A stretch of DNA of 64,000 nt, taken from positions 5,716,886-5,780,885 of the forward strand of contig NC_019697.1 in assembly GCF_000317145.1 (NCBI RefSeq). Direction: 5' to 3'. Position numbers and translations under genes: made by a program. The notes under the pieces are model-generated. The model saw nothing but the letters and a program-made list of their open reading frames with translations, did no database searches and had not been told where the DNA came from. Positions 46,191 through 55,575 of the stretch are shown piece after piece. The stretch comes from Chamaesiphon minutus PCC 6605 (GTDB lineage Bacteria; Cyanobacteriota; Cyanobacteriia; Cyanobacteriales; Chamaesiphonaceae). The first letter of the stretch is position 1; every line of letters begins with the position of its first letter.

Positions 46191-46545
46191 TGGCCAAATT
46201 TTACATAAATAATACGCAAAATAATGAAAATCAACATAAATTAAAGCTTTCAGCGATCCAGATTAGGCTTGTAGACATTAGAATAATGCAGTGGAAATAA
46301 TATTGCATGAGAGTTTCAGCATCTTTTTGGCAAATCTGACCCAGAACTACAGTCTCTCGGAGTCAGCCCTGAAGTTGTTAGAGCACATGCAAGATTCAAC
46401 AGCGAGGAAGATAGTGTTAATACCTTAACGCTGTGTTAATCCGGTTCTGAGCCGAGAATCCAATTTCCACTAACGGTAAATGTTACCCCCATTTGGGTCG
46501 GTGCCGCACTCGTCCACATACAACCTCATCAATGGAGATTTACGC
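46191..46545. other. Upstream region of the HU gene
   Basis: About 355 bp with no coding signal. It presumably carries the HU promoter and leader, but no promoter could be picked out by eye. GGAG lies shortly before the HU ATG. Confidence 0.4.
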
Positions 46546-46827
46546 ATGAATAAAGGTGAATTAGTCGATCGCGTAGCTGAAACAGCTAGCGTGACCAAGA
46601 AGCAAGCAGATACAGTATTGTCAGCCGCATTGGAAGCAATCATGGAAGCTGTGTCCAAAGGTGACAAAGTTACACTTGTAGGTTTTGGTTCTTTTGAACC
46701 TAGAAACCGCCAAAAACGCGAGGGTCGCAACCCTAGAACTGGCGAGAAAATGGAAATTCCCGCAACTAAAGTGCCCGCATTCTCCGCTGGCAAACTGTTC
46801 AAAGACAAAGTTTCTGCTGACGAATAG
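46546..46827 (+). CDS. hup: DNA-binding protein HU
   Basis: A small nucleoid protein that bends and compacts DNA as a dimer. The 93-residue protein starts with MNKGELVDRVAETASVTKKQAD, has the GFGSFEPRNRQKREGRNPRTGE beta-arm with the conserved Arg-Asn-Pro at its tip, and ends in a helix. The frame extends upstream to 46480, but the ATG at 46546 with GGAG about 9-12 bases upstream gives the canonical N-terminus. Most cyanobacteria carry a single essential HU gene. Confidence 0.97.
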   Translation: MNKGELVDRVAETASVTKKQADTVLSAALEAIMEAVSKGDKVTLVGFGSFEPRNRQKREGRNPRTGEKMEIPATKVPAFSAGKLFKDKVSADE

Positions 46828-46862
46828 ATTAATCTAGCTGGATTTATACTCAGAAATATTCC

Positions 46863-47939
46863 TTGAATCGACCAAAACATGGGGGGAACCCAAGCTGGGC
46901 AGCTACAGTAGCAGGTTGTCCCCCCTCTCTGATCTTAGACTTCTCTGCGAGTATCAGTCCGTTAGGCCCTCCCTCAACGGCACTCGCAGCTATTAAGCTG
47001 CACATCGATAATCTTACTAACTATCCCAATCCCGACTATCCCGAACTTTGTCAAGCGATCGCCGCTCATCATCAGATCCCTGCTCGGTGGGTATTACCGG
47101 GTAATGGCGCGGCAGAACTATTAACTTGGGCGGGTTGGGAGTTTTCTAAGCTCAATACCACACTATTACCGACGCCAGCCTTTGGCGACTATTGGCGATC
47201 GCTCCAAACTTTTGGCACTCGCATCATTCCGCGATCGATGATGATGGATGATGGCGAAATTGGCGATCTTGACTTTGCTTTGCGTCATCTCCCCACCGAA
47301 ATTCCACATTCTTTAGGTCTGATTGTCAATAATCCCCACAATCCTACTGGGCAAATTTGGTCGAAAGAGACTATTTTGGCTTATTTGTCAGAATTCGATC
47401 TAGTCTTAGTTGATGAGTCCTTCATGGACTTTCTACCCCCAACAGAGCAGCAAAGTTTAATCCCCTTCGTTGCCCAATATTCCAATCTAGTCATCTTGCG
47501 ATCGCTCACCAAATTTTATAGTTTGCCGGGATTGCGGTTGGGCTACTGCATCGGCCATCCCGACAGATTGCGTCGTTGGAAAAATTGGCGCGATCCTTGG
47601 CCTGTTAACTCTCTGGCCGCTGCTGCCGCGATCGCTGTACTTGGAGATACTGAGTTCGAGCGTTCGACCTGGGATTGGCTGGCAGAGGCTCGTAGTGGCT
47701 TATTTGATGGACTGAAGCAGATTGCAGGTTTACACCCCTATCCTGGAGCTGCCAATTTTATCCTCGTCAGATCGGATCGATCGGTTACCGAACTGCAAAC
47801 TAAACTGCTCGAACAACATCAAATCCTGATCCGCGACTGTATCAGTTTTCCCGAACTAGGAGATCGATTCTTTCGCGTCGCCGTGCGGACGCTCTCCGAA
47901 AACGATCGACTTTTGACAGCTTTACGATCGGTGAATTAA
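46863..47939 (+). CDS. cobD: CobD/HisC-like PLP-dependent aminotransferase (threonine-phosphate decarboxylase candidate)
   Basis: A fold-type I PLP enzyme of 358 residues starting at TTG, 35 bp after HU. The N-terminus MNRPKHGGNPSWAATVAG and DFSASISPLGPP are diagnostic of CobD-type L-threonine-O-3-phosphate decarboxylase, which makes the aminopropanol arm of cobalamin, rather than of HisC. PLP-binding features are NNPHNPTGQIW, VDESFMDFLPP and the lysine in RSLTKFYSLPGLRLGY (residue 217). Many cyanobacteria make pseudocobalamin and still use this enzyme. It has no cobalamin genes beside it here. Confidence 0.85.
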   Translation: MNRPKHGGNPSWAATVAGCPPSLILDFSASISPLGPPSTALAAIKLHIDNLTNYPNPDYPELCQAIAAHHQIPARWVLPGNGAAELLTWAGWEFSKLNTTLLPTPAFGDYWRSLQTFGTRIIPRSMMMDDGEIGDLDFALRHLPTEIPHSLGLIVNNPHNPTGQIWSKETILAYLSEFDLVLVDESFMDFLPPTEQQSLIPFVAQYSNLVILRSLTKFYSLPGLRLGYCIGHPDRLRRWKNWRDPWPVNSLAAAAAIAVLGDTEFERSTWDWLAEARSGLFDGLKQIAGLHPYPGAANFILVRSDRSVTELQTKLLEQHQILIRDCISFPELGDRFFRVAVRTLSENDRLLTALRSVN

Positions 47940-48032
47940 TTACTCTCGCTATCGATGCAGGGCGGGCACAAGGCACCGCCCCTACAGGTTTTCGGTGCTA
48001 ATGTTTAAAATTGGAGAATTATTTTGATTTGC

Positions 48033-48566
48033 TTAAAATTGAAGATAGTGCATTAATTTACCGATCGTTTCGCCAGATAATCCCAACCGTTGTTGGAAAT
48101 TCACCAGATCTGTAAACTTGCCATCACGATCGCGGTGGGTGACGATTTCAGTTGCTAATTCTGGTGTAATCTCAGGAATTTGGACTAATTCGTCGATAGT
48201 GGCTCGATCGAGTTTGACAGAGGGTAAAGCGGTGGCGCGATCGTAATACTGAAAACTCAGGACTGAAGCTAACCATTGTAGTCTAGACATCGGCATATTC
48301 AGAGCAGCGGCTAGATCGGAAATCGAATAAAACGCTACTCCTGCCTTACTCAAAGTGACTAATTGACGTGCTTGATGGATCGAAATCCCTGGCAAACGGA
48401 GCCAATCATCTACGCTAGCTTGATTGACATCAATTTGCACTCCCAAATCGGCGGCGACATCAATCTCAAATCGCGATTTAAACCGATAATAAGGATCTTC
48501 TTTAATCCGCGATCTCAAGGACATTTTGAACAACTGCCGAACTGTTTGGGTAGGATCGTGTGTCAA
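48033..48566 (-). CDS. ComEA-like helix-hairpin-helix protein
   Basis: The 177-residue protein carries two HhH DNA-binding modules: INVNQ-type IDVNQASVDDWLRLPGISIHQARQLV (about residues 45-75) and ATIDELVQIPEITPELATEIV with DLVNFQQRLGLSGETIGKL. This is the ComEA double-HhH architecture that binds incoming DNA in competence systems. Two starts are possible: TTG at 48566 (used here) and ATG at 48524. The N-terminus lacks a clear membrane anchor, which differs from classical ComEA. Its presence with pil genes fits DNA-uptake via pili. Confidence 0.78.
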   Translation of the reverse strand: MTHDPTQTVRQLFKMSLRSRIKEDPYYRFKSRFEIDVAADLGVQIDVNQASVDDWLRLPGISIHQARQLVTLSKAGVAFYSISDLAAALNMPMSRLQWLASVLSFQYYDRATALPSVKLDRATIDELVQIPEITPELATEIVTHRDRDGKFTDLVNFQQRLGLSGETIGKLMHYLQF

Positions 48567-48582
48567 TGGAGTTTGGGGGGAG

Positions 48583-48687
48583 GGGTGGATGGGTGGACTG
48601 TACTACTGTAGGATGGGTGGATGGAGAGCGTTTGTCCTCAAGCCCTAACCCCTATCCCCTTCTGCCTAAAGCCTAAAGCCTAAAATC
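48583..48687. repeat. TGGATGGG and CCTAAAG repeats between ComEA-like and FMN reductase genes
   Basis: Two to four TGGGTGGA/TGGATGGA units at about 48583-48625 and a CCTAAAG heptad run at 48664-48687, the last touching the stop of the FMN reductase gene. Confidence 0.65.
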
Positions 48688-49232
48688 TAGTCAACTCCAC
48701 GCAATTTACGGGTATTATCGACTAAACTTTTGGCAAATTGGTCGAGGCGTTGTGAGAGTTTCTCATCTGCGATTTTACCTTCAGGCGTAAACGCTTGCCA
48801 AGCTTGACCGATGGCTATTTGTTCGGGAATAGACCATGCGTGAACCCAGCGAAGAATTATCCGCAGATCGTTGAGTGCATTACTGTTGCTTTGTCCGCCT
48901 AAGATTGTCATAAAACCAGTAACTTTACCTGAGAGCTGGTCGAAACTCATCAGATCTAGAGCATTTTTTAAGACGCCGCTGACACTGCCGTGATATTCTG
49001 GCGAAACTAAAATCAGTCCATCAGCATTACTCACAGTATCTTGCAGCCGTTTGACATCTGGGTATTCTGGGTATTCAGTACCACCATCACAAAAAGGTAA
49101 CTGCATCTGTCTGAGATCCAAAATCTCGACTTCTGCACCCAAATCTCGCACCTTTTGAGCGGCTACGGCAAGAGCGATTTGGCTGTATGAGTCCGGTCTT
49201 AAGCTACCTGCAATGCCAACAATTTTGACCAT
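48687..49232 (-). CDS. NADPH-dependent FMN reductase (flavodoxin-like)
   Basis: A 181-residue NADPH-dependent flavoprotein of the azoreductase/ChrR group. The phosphate-binding GIAGSLRPDSYSQIAL and the flavin contact LILVSPEYHGSVSGVLKNALDLM are clear; MTILGGQSNSNALNDLRIIL is the third block. It would reduce quinones, azo compounds or metals in the cytoplasm. ATG start. No operon partners. Confidence 0.88.
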   Translation of the reverse strand: MVKIVGIAGSLRPDSYSQIALAVAAQKVRDLGAEVEILDLRQMQLPFCDGGTEYPEYPDVKRLQDTVSNADGLILVSPEYHGSVSGVLKNALDLMSFDQLSGKVTGFMTILGGQSNSNALNDLRIILRWVHAWSIPEQIAIGQAWQAFTPEGKIADEKLSQRLDQFAKSLVDNTRKLRGVD

Positions 49233-49348
49233 GATTAATTTAGATCCCGATCCAGTTTAGATTGGTAGGACTATATAAATAGTTATAACGCGAGAACAAC
49301 TTGAAGCCTTGTCACGATCGAAGATCGCCATTAACTATTCAGTATCCC

Positions 49349-49747
49349 CTAAGCCCGATCGAGCCATTGACGGCGTTTTTGCTCGAATTCATATTCTGAG
49401 ATCAAACCATCGGCGCGGAGCTTGTCTAATTCGCGAATGGAATCAGATACAGTTGCAACTGTGCGATCGCGTAACAATACCGAACTATGAGCCACAATTG
49501 TACTCGCATCAGCGGTTGCCGAGTTAAAAGAGCCGTCAAAGTGGGTACTATCTTGAGTAAGATACCAAACAGCTTCGATCGCCGAAGCGATATGCGGAAT
49601 CGGCGTCCATGATAATAATAGATAAACTAGCCCCCAGACAGGTTGTCCTAGATAAAACTTATGAAATCCTGCCACAGGGATCGTCATGCTAGCAAATGCT
49701 AAGACGATCGCGACTTGACGATTTTTAGGAGTAGTGATGTCTAACAT
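49349..49747 (-). CDS. TM2-domain protein with C-terminal SHOCT motif
   Basis: A 132-residue protein with a TM2 domain: two membrane helices joined by GFHKFYLGQPVWGLVYLLLSW, then a C-terminal SHOCT-like motif (ELDKLRADGLISEYEFEQKRRQ) that pairs with other membrane or oligomerising domains. Function is unknown. CGATCG use is normal for the window. The gene is single, on the minus strand. Confidence 0.83.
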   Translation of the reverse strand: MLDITTPKNRQVAIVLAFASMTIPVAGFHKFYLGQPVWGLVYLLLSWTPIPHIASAIEAVWYLTQDSTHFDGSFNSATADASTIVAHSSVLLRDRTVATVSDSIRELDKLRADGLISEYEFEQKRRQWLDRA

Positions 49748-49874
49748 TAACCGATCCTCACATACGGGAAACCGCAGTTCTCAGCGTTTCGAGACTGACT
49801 TAAGATGTATACACGAGCATCGATCGTCATGTCCTCGCTCTTAATTTTAAACCTTATTACTATAATTATCTGTC

Positions 49875-50192
49875 ATGGGATTTTTTGATTCTGATATCAT
49901 CCAACAAGAAGCCAAACAGTTGTTTGACGATTATCAACATCTGACACAGCTAGGCGGTAAATATGGTAAATTCGATCGCGAGGGCAAGATTGCGTTTATC
50001 GAGCGGATGGAAACTTTACTCGATCGCTACAAAGTCTTTATGAAGCGGTTTGAACTGTCAGACGATTTTATGGCCAAAATGACTGTCGAGCAAATGAATA
50101 CCCAAATGAGTCAATTTGGGATGACACCGATGCAAATGTTCGACCAAATGAATCTGACGCTAGAGCGCATGAAGTCAGAAATCGATAAGTAG
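49875..50192 (+). CDS. DUF1825 family protein
   Basis: A 105-residue helical protein, MGFFDSDIIQQEAKQLFDDY..., ending in a Met/Gln-rich helix (MNTQMSQFGMTPMQMFDQMN). This matches my memory of DUF1825, a cyanobacteria-specific family with no known function. It is fully soluble with several amphipathic helices. It begins 127 bp from the divergent TM2 gene. ATG is the only sensible start. Confidence 0.88.
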   Translation: MGFFDSDIIQQEAKQLFDDYQHLTQLGGKYGKFDREGKIAFIERMETLLDRYKVFMKRFELSDDFMAKMTVEQMNTQMSQFGMTPMQMFDQMNLTLERMKSEIDK

Positions 50193-50706
50193 AGTATAAA
50201 AATATCTCCGATCGAGCGAGGAAATGTATTCCGCTCCGAGCGGGAAAAATAGCCTTAAGAAATAGGTTGGTGGCATTAGTGACAAGTGCGATCGCTTCTT
50301 AACTTGTCACTAATGCCTGGTTGGTGGTTCTTTTTGGCGTGGTCGCGGTTACTTCTTCGGCGGCTGGTCATCAGGCCTCTATTCCCTCAAACTCTTGACT
50401 AGAAACAGTTTGGCATCTTTTTATTACCCTTTTGACAAATCTCTGATTTTCTTAACTTGTCACGAATGGGTTGGTGGGAATTGTCCATCAGCCTATTTTT
50501 GTTGAGATGTAGAAAAATGATTCAATGAATTCGTGCTAGCTAGATTCTGTAGGTAATTGTGGGAATAATATGTCGAGAGCGATTGAGCCTGGATTAGGTT
50601 AGCGATCGACTATATTTTAGCGAATTACGCTCGATCTGAAGTTGTCATCAGGGCAATCTGGACAGAAATCGAGATCTACACATCTACAACTGATAAATCA
50701 ATATTT
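50193..50706. other. 514-bp intergenic region with inverted and direct repeats
   Basis: A hairpin with 16-bp perfect arms (GGCATTAGTGACAAGT and complement, 14-nt loop including GCGATCGC) occupies 50272-50317. Its right arm, TTAACTTGTCACTAATG, recurs at about 50456-50472 as TTAACTTGTCACGAATG and each copy is followed by GGTTGGTGG. No gene was seen in the remainder. Confidence 0.6.
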
Positions 50707-53538
50707 ATGGCTCGACTAAAAACTACTGCTGGTGATGGTGGATTGGACGTATTGGTAGATAATACAGGTTCCTTCAGCGGAGCTGCCTACGATCCCGTCG
50801 GTGCCAAGACGGCAAGCTCGACAACTTATGAATCCGATCTTGCCTTTCGGATCGGCACGAGTGGAGCACGCAAATTTATCAGTGAATTAGCAACAAATAT
50901 TACTTCACCTGCTAGCATCGACACTACTAGCACCACCAGTCGTTTTCTGGTATCTGGTCTTCAGTTTGAATTGATTCAAACAGTCAGCGATTTAAATAAA
51001 AATGGCCAAAGAACTGGCAGCGGACTGACTCAGGCGTATCAAATTACCAATCCTACTAGCACGCCCATCAGTTTTGAACTAGTTCGATACTTTGATGGCG
51101 ATCTCCAGTTTGATGGGAGTATCGCTGACAAAGGTGGTAGAATCGCCCGCAACGGTCGGGATATTTTATTTGAAACAGATAGTGGCGATAATCCTTTCTC
51201 ACCTACGACCTTTGTGGGAATTACCGCTAATGGGGGTACTCGACTCACCTCGGATCGATTTGAAATTGGTCAGTTTTCTTCGCTACGCAGCCGGATCTTA
51301 GCAGGAAATCCCCTATCGAATGCGATCCAAGGCGACACCAACGGCGACTCATTTATCGATAGCGCACCTTACGATGTCACTCCAGCATTTCGGAATGTAT
51401 TCGTACTAGCTCCAGGAGCAACCACAACTTATATTACCGAAACCTTATTTGGTTCTGGTGTGCCATCGCAAGTATCATTACCAGAAACAATTACCGTCGT
51501 AGCCAGCGATCCAACTGCTTTTGAAAACATTGGCAGTAGTGCTACTTTCACACTTAATCGCGCCAATGCTAAAGCAGGTAATGCCATAACTGTTAATTAC
51601 ACGCTCTCAGGCAGAGCAACAACAGGCACAGATTATGTTAACACTACTGGCTCGGTAACATTCTTAGCCGGACAAGAGACAGCTACGGTCAAAATCGAGC
51701 CAATTGCTGATAATATCCCTGAAGGATTAGAATCGGTAGTTTTAACGATCGATGATGGTTTTGGTTATAACTTGAGCGATCGCAGCAAACAAGCACGGAT
51801 TACAATTGCGGATGATAGTTCGCAGATCGAACTACCACTAACAGTCAGTATTGCTAGTGCTAGTTTTAACGAAGGTAGTACCGGGACAAAAAGCGCGGTA
51901 TTTAACGTTACATTGAATAAGCCAAGCGAGGTTGATGTAACGGTTGATGTTTCCACTGTAGATGGTACGGCAATTGCAGGCAGCGATTATACAGCCCTCA
52001 ATAAAACAACTGTCTACTTTGCCCCAGGTGAAACCACTCAACAGATTACGGTCGATATTACGGGCGATCGCGATCTTGAAGCTGATGAAACTTTTACCCT
52101 CAATCTTTCCGATCCGACGAATGCCGATCTTGGCGATCGAACAGCAATTGGCACTATTTTAGACGACGATACACCCCTATCGTTGTCTGTCAGCGATGCT
52201 GATGCTGCGGAAACCAAAACGGGCGAAACTCCAAACCCCGGACAATTTATCATTACACGCGGTGGCGATCTGAATAAATCGCTGTCGGTAAGATACACTC
52301 TCTCTGGTACGAGTATTAATGGTGCTGATTATCAAAGATTGGCTGGTACGAGTATTTTTGCGGTGGGTTCAGATAAAGCCGTCGTCGATATTCAAGCGAT
52401 CGATGACAAAATTTACGAGGGTACAGAAAATGTCACACTGTCATTCTCAACTGACGATTACACTCTGACGGGGGCAAGTAGCGGTACGATCTCGATCGCC
52501 GATAAGGATCCCGAAAAACCTCAATTGCTCGAACCTGTTAAGAATCTGTTGACAGTGGAAGGTGGTTCGGTTAATACGCTGCTAAAATTTACTAAAGTAC
52601 CCCAGACAAACAACGAGCTTGGCGAAATCTCTGCGTTTGTCGTCGATGACGATTTAGGTCGGATTAATGGCATTAAACCGGGCGAAAATGGTTATGTCGC
52701 TGCGGCGATCGAACGCGCGACCTCGATCTTTTCTAGTTTGGGTAATAGTGCTTTCGATCGTCAATATGATAATAACTCTCAACGTTATTTAAACATTACT
52801 CAGGGCGATCGAATCCAATTTCTGGCAATTACTAACGAAACGCTCGACTCTGTCAAAACGAATATTGCCGCAGGCAAACCTGCTGCAAATATTGTATTCT
52901 CCCTGCCTGATGCCAATCCGAGTAACACGACTCCGGTGAGATTTACGCTTAACTCTACCAACAATAACTATGATATTGCTTTCAAAGATCTCGTGGTGCG
53001 GGTGGAAGCAGTAGATAACTATAACTTGCAAGGCGGTACCGATCTACAAGGTAACTCCCAAGGACAGGTTATCGATTTGCGATCGTATGCTGGTGGTTCG
53101 GTAATCTTCGATATGCGGGCGATCGGCGATGCGGCTTATAGTAACTTTATTGGTTTGTATGAAGTAGAAGATGAGAGTGGTACGCTCGCCAATGGACTCA
53201 AACCGGGCGATGCAGGTTATGCTGAAGCTGCAATTAAAAGTGCGGTACTTCGCACCAGATTTACCAGTCAAGCTGACACTAATCTCTCTGTTGCTGGTGG
53301 GAAAATTTTAGCTCCTGTAGTAGTTGCCAATGGAACTTTTGACAATTTTCTCAAGCAGAATCCTAACAATAATGCTGACGGTAATATTCACGCTTACTTT
53401 AACTATTTGGGTGCAAATACAGACAAGGTAGATCACTTCCGCTTGCTGGGTGACAATAAATTTGGGATAGAAGATTTGTATGGTGGTGGCGACCGCGATT
53501 ATAACGATCTGGTCTTCCAAATCACTATCAAAAATTAA
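50707..53538 (+). CDS. Large Calx-beta repeat protein with C-terminal DUF4114
   Basis: A 943-residue extracellular-type protein. Calx-beta calcium-binding domains start near residues 258, 377 and 488 (each with SxxFxLxR, then ADYxxxxG and FxxGxxxxxI-xxDxxxEGxE). The N-terminal 250 residues are an unrecognised beta-rich domain. Two related segments (about 628-670 and 800-843, both with GLKPGxxGYAxAAI-type text) and the terminus GGGDRDYNDLVFQI form DUF4114-type calcium-binding modules. There is no signal peptide, which suggests type I secretion via C-terminal sequence. Function may be in adhesion or matrix. Confidence 0.88.
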   Translation: MARLKTTAGDGGLDVLVDNTGSFSGAAYDPVGAKTASSTTYESDLAFRIGTSGARKFISELATNITSPASIDTTSTTSRFLVSGLQFELIQTVSDLNKNGQRTGSGLTQAYQITNPTSTPISFELVRYFDGDLQFDGSIADKGGRIARNGRDILFETDSGDNPFSPTTFVGITANGGTRLTSDRFEIGQFSSLRSRILAGNPLSNAIQGDTNGDSFIDSAPYDVTPAFRNVFVLAPGATTTYITETLFGSGVPSQVSLPETITVVASDPTAFENIGSSATFTLNRANAKAGNAITVNYTLSGRATTGTDYVNTTGSVTFLAGQETATVKIEPIADNIPEGLESVVLTIDDGFGYNLSDRSKQARITIADDSSQIELPLTVSIASASFNEGSTGTKSAVFNVTLNKPSEVDVTVDVSTVDGTAIAGSDYTALNKTTVYFAPGETTQQITVDITGDRDLEADETFTLNLSDPTNADLGDRTAIGTILDDDTPLSLSVSDADAAETKTGETPNPGQFIITRGGDLNKSLSVRYTLSGTSINGADYQRLAGTSIFAVGSDKAVVDIQAIDDKIYEGTENVTLSFSTDDYTLTGASSGTISIADKDPEKPQLLEPVKNLLTVEGGSVNTLLKFTKVPQTNNELGEISAFVVDDDLGRINGIKPGENGYVAAAIERATSIFSSLGNSAFDRQYDNNSQRYLNITQGDRIQFLAITNETLDSVKTNIAAGKPAANIVFSLPDANPSNTTPVRFTLNSTNNNYDIAFKDLVVRVEAVDNYNLQGGTDLQGNSQGQVIDLRSYAGGSVIFDMRAIGDAAYSNFIGLYEVEDESGTLANGLKPGDAGYAEAAIKSAVLRTRFTSQADTNLSVAGGKILAPVVVANGTFDNFLKQNPNNNADGNIHAYFNYLGANTDKVDHFRLLGDNKFGIEDLYGGGDRDYNDLVFQITIKN

Positions 53539-54084
53539 ATTCAGCGGTGCTGAATTCGGATATTGATATTTGTCTAGTTGTACCCAGTACTCATCGCGCA
53601 AGAAAACTACTTTCGTTCACTGGGAATGAGGGACAGAATCCTGAATCTAATAAACTCTCAAAGCACTCAGTTTTCGCTGTCTCCTCAAAGCGCGGGGCAC
53701 CCACTTTACCCAGCAGCCCGTAGTGATGGAATAGATCGTCGAACTCATCATCGATCGAGCACTCGCCGATTTAGCACGATCGAGAACTGACTGCTGGTCT
53801 TTTGCCGTTAGCTTCGATCTCTCAGGGCTAACGCTATTTACCTATAGCATCGATCCATCAAACAATGGGATGTGAAGACAGGCGAATGCTTGCGATCGTT
53901 GCTAACTATTGACTCTCCGGTTATTATCTTGCCAATACTGTCGATCGGAAATTATTGGCAAGCGGGCATGGCGATAAGACCGTTCGGATTTGAGATCTCC
54001 AGACTTTTGAATGCATTCGCGCCTTATCCGCCCATGCCACCGCAGTTAATGCCTTTGACTTTCACCGCAACCAACCCTAGCTTT
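53539..54084. other. 546-bp convergent intergenic region
   Basis: Lies between the stop codons of the Calx-beta and PEP-CTERM genes. Two short forward frames occur here but neither has Shine-Dalgarno or protein-like composition and the second runs into the PEP-CTERM gene antisense, so both were rejected. No clear terminator was found. Confidence 0.4.
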
Positions 54085-55575
54085 TTAACCATCACCACAA
54101 ATTGCCAGTTCCCGATGCCTTACTTTTTTGACTTTGCGCTTGAGCCAAGCTCCACATCCGATGGCTAACGCTGTACCCAACATCGTTGACGGTTCCGGCA
54201 CTATCTGGGCTGTCTGAAGTGCCTGAAGTTGGTAAACTTTACCGAGTCCAGATCCAGGAGATGAGAACAGCAATCCCGATCTAGCACCGATATCGGTGGC
54301 AAATAGAGAGTCGTCACTAGCTAATAAGCTGCCAAAGTGACCAAAATTTCCGCCCACTCTATTTGTGCTGAGAAAATGCGAGTATTCATTCGTTGCTAGG
54401 TCATAGTAAATCAAGGGATTTTTGATATCGTCATCAGGTCCGTAGACAAGACGACCAAAGAAACCTAGAAATAAACCATTTTTTAATTCATTGGGGAATG
54501 CTGTTGGTACAAAAGCGATCGAGGCTACTCCCGTACTCTGCGAACCTATTTTGGGATCGTCAAGGGGCTGAAAAGTTGCTAGTGGATCGAGGAAACTAGG
54601 ATCTTTAGTACTAACAATTTGACCCTCGCCATTTACAAAGACTCCTGGCAAACCGTATTGAGTACCATAGGCTGGAAAGCCGAAGTTTTTGGGATCTGAA
54701 TTGTCAAGTTGAGCGACAGTTAATCGATTTATTTCGTCAGCAGTGAGAGATTGATACAATCCTACATTGGTAATGTTATCAATGCCATTTTCACCAATGT
54801 AAAGATCGCCTGTTGTCTTAGAAAATTCTAGCGCAGCAGCATTACGCAATCCCGTTGCAATCACAGTAGGTTGACCCACAGTTAGGTTTGAGCCGATCGT
54901 AATTGGTAGTTTATAAATGGAATCTCCAGTGAGATTCGTAAGCGGAAGCGTAATCCCATTTTGACCGCTGACAGAAATTGAATTAGGTAAAGTCGCTTGA
55001 TTATTGACAGTGGCACCTAAATTGAAAAATAGATCGAATTGCTCTGTGCCAGTTTGCCGCACTGCTAAAGCCGAGGTGGCTTGGTACCGACCCGCAGGAA
55101 AGGCGAAGTCTACAGACCCTTTGAAAGCTAGGGAATTGGCACTGAAATTGGCTCCCTGTTGAAAGATAGAAATGCGATCGTGACCTTCGCCAAAGGTAGT
55201 TACAAATAAGTAATTATCGATAACCCGAACGGCACTAATTCCGCCAGGTAGATTATTTCCTGGCTGCGCCCCATCATAGAGAATCGTCTTCGTCTCTGCA
55301 ACCCCGTCACCATTGGTGTCTTGCAGTCGAATAAGTTGACCTTTGGCATCTCGATCGAAGAAGTTGCGACCTTGAGTGGTTCCTACCACCAGCGAACCAT
55401 CGCCTAATTGTGCGATCCCATTCGGAAAATCCAACCCTGTCGCAAATTCTGTAATCCTAAACCGATCCTGAAATCTGGGATCGATGCCTAAATCGACAGC
55501 TCGAACCGCTTCGCTGGATAGACTCAATGTCAAGAAGCACCCAGCTAACCCTGCAACCCGATAAACATTCTTCAT
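54085..55575 (-). CDS. PEP-CTERM-anchored PQQ-dependent sugar dehydrogenase-like beta-propeller protein
   Basis: The 496-residue protein has a Sec signal (GLAGCFLTLSLSSEAVRA), a beta-propeller domain of the sorbosone/glucose dehydrogenase type (FATGLDFPNGIAQLGDGSLVVGTTQ, then ATGLRNAAALEFSKTTGDLYIGENG, SIAFVPTAFPNELKNGLFLGFFGR), and near the end a PEP-CTERM sorting tail (VPEPSTMLGTALAIGCGAWLKRKVKK) with 13 extra residues. The exosortase/PEP-CTERM system directs such proteins to the surface. Whether it binds PQQ is not shown. Exosortase is not in the window. Confidence 0.85.
   Translation of the reverse strand: MKNVYRVAGLAGCFLTLSLSSEAVRAVDLGIDPRFQDRFRITEFATGLDFPNGIAQLGDGSLVVGTTQGRNFFDRDAKGQLIRLQDTNGDGVAETKTILYDGAQPGNNLPGGISAVRVIDNYLFVTTFGEGHDRISIFQQGANFSANSLAFKGSVDFAFPAGRYQATSALAVRQTGTEQFDLFFNLGATVNNQATLPNSISVSGQNGITLPLTNLTGDSIYKLPITIGSNLTVGQPTVIATGLRNAAALEFSKTTGDLYIGENGIDNITNVGLYQSLTADEINRLTVAQLDNSDPKNFGFPAYGTQYGLPGVFVNGEGQIVSTKDPSFLDPLATFQPLDDPKIGSQSTGVASIAFVPTAFPNELKNGLFLGFFGRLVYGPDDDIKNPLIYYDLATNEYSHFLSTNRVGGNFGHFGSLLASDDSLFATDIGARSGLLFSSPGSGLGKVYQLQALQTAQIVPEPSTMLGTALAIGCGAWLKRKVKKVRHRELAICGDG

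Noticed and set aside
46191-46545. Riboswitch upstream of HU/cobD
   Set aside because: No cobalamin-type conserved box was recognised, and cobD follows HU too closely to have its own leader.
53872-54168. 98-aa forward ORF
   Set aside because: Runs into the PEP-CTERM gene antisense, with Pro-rich low-information composition.
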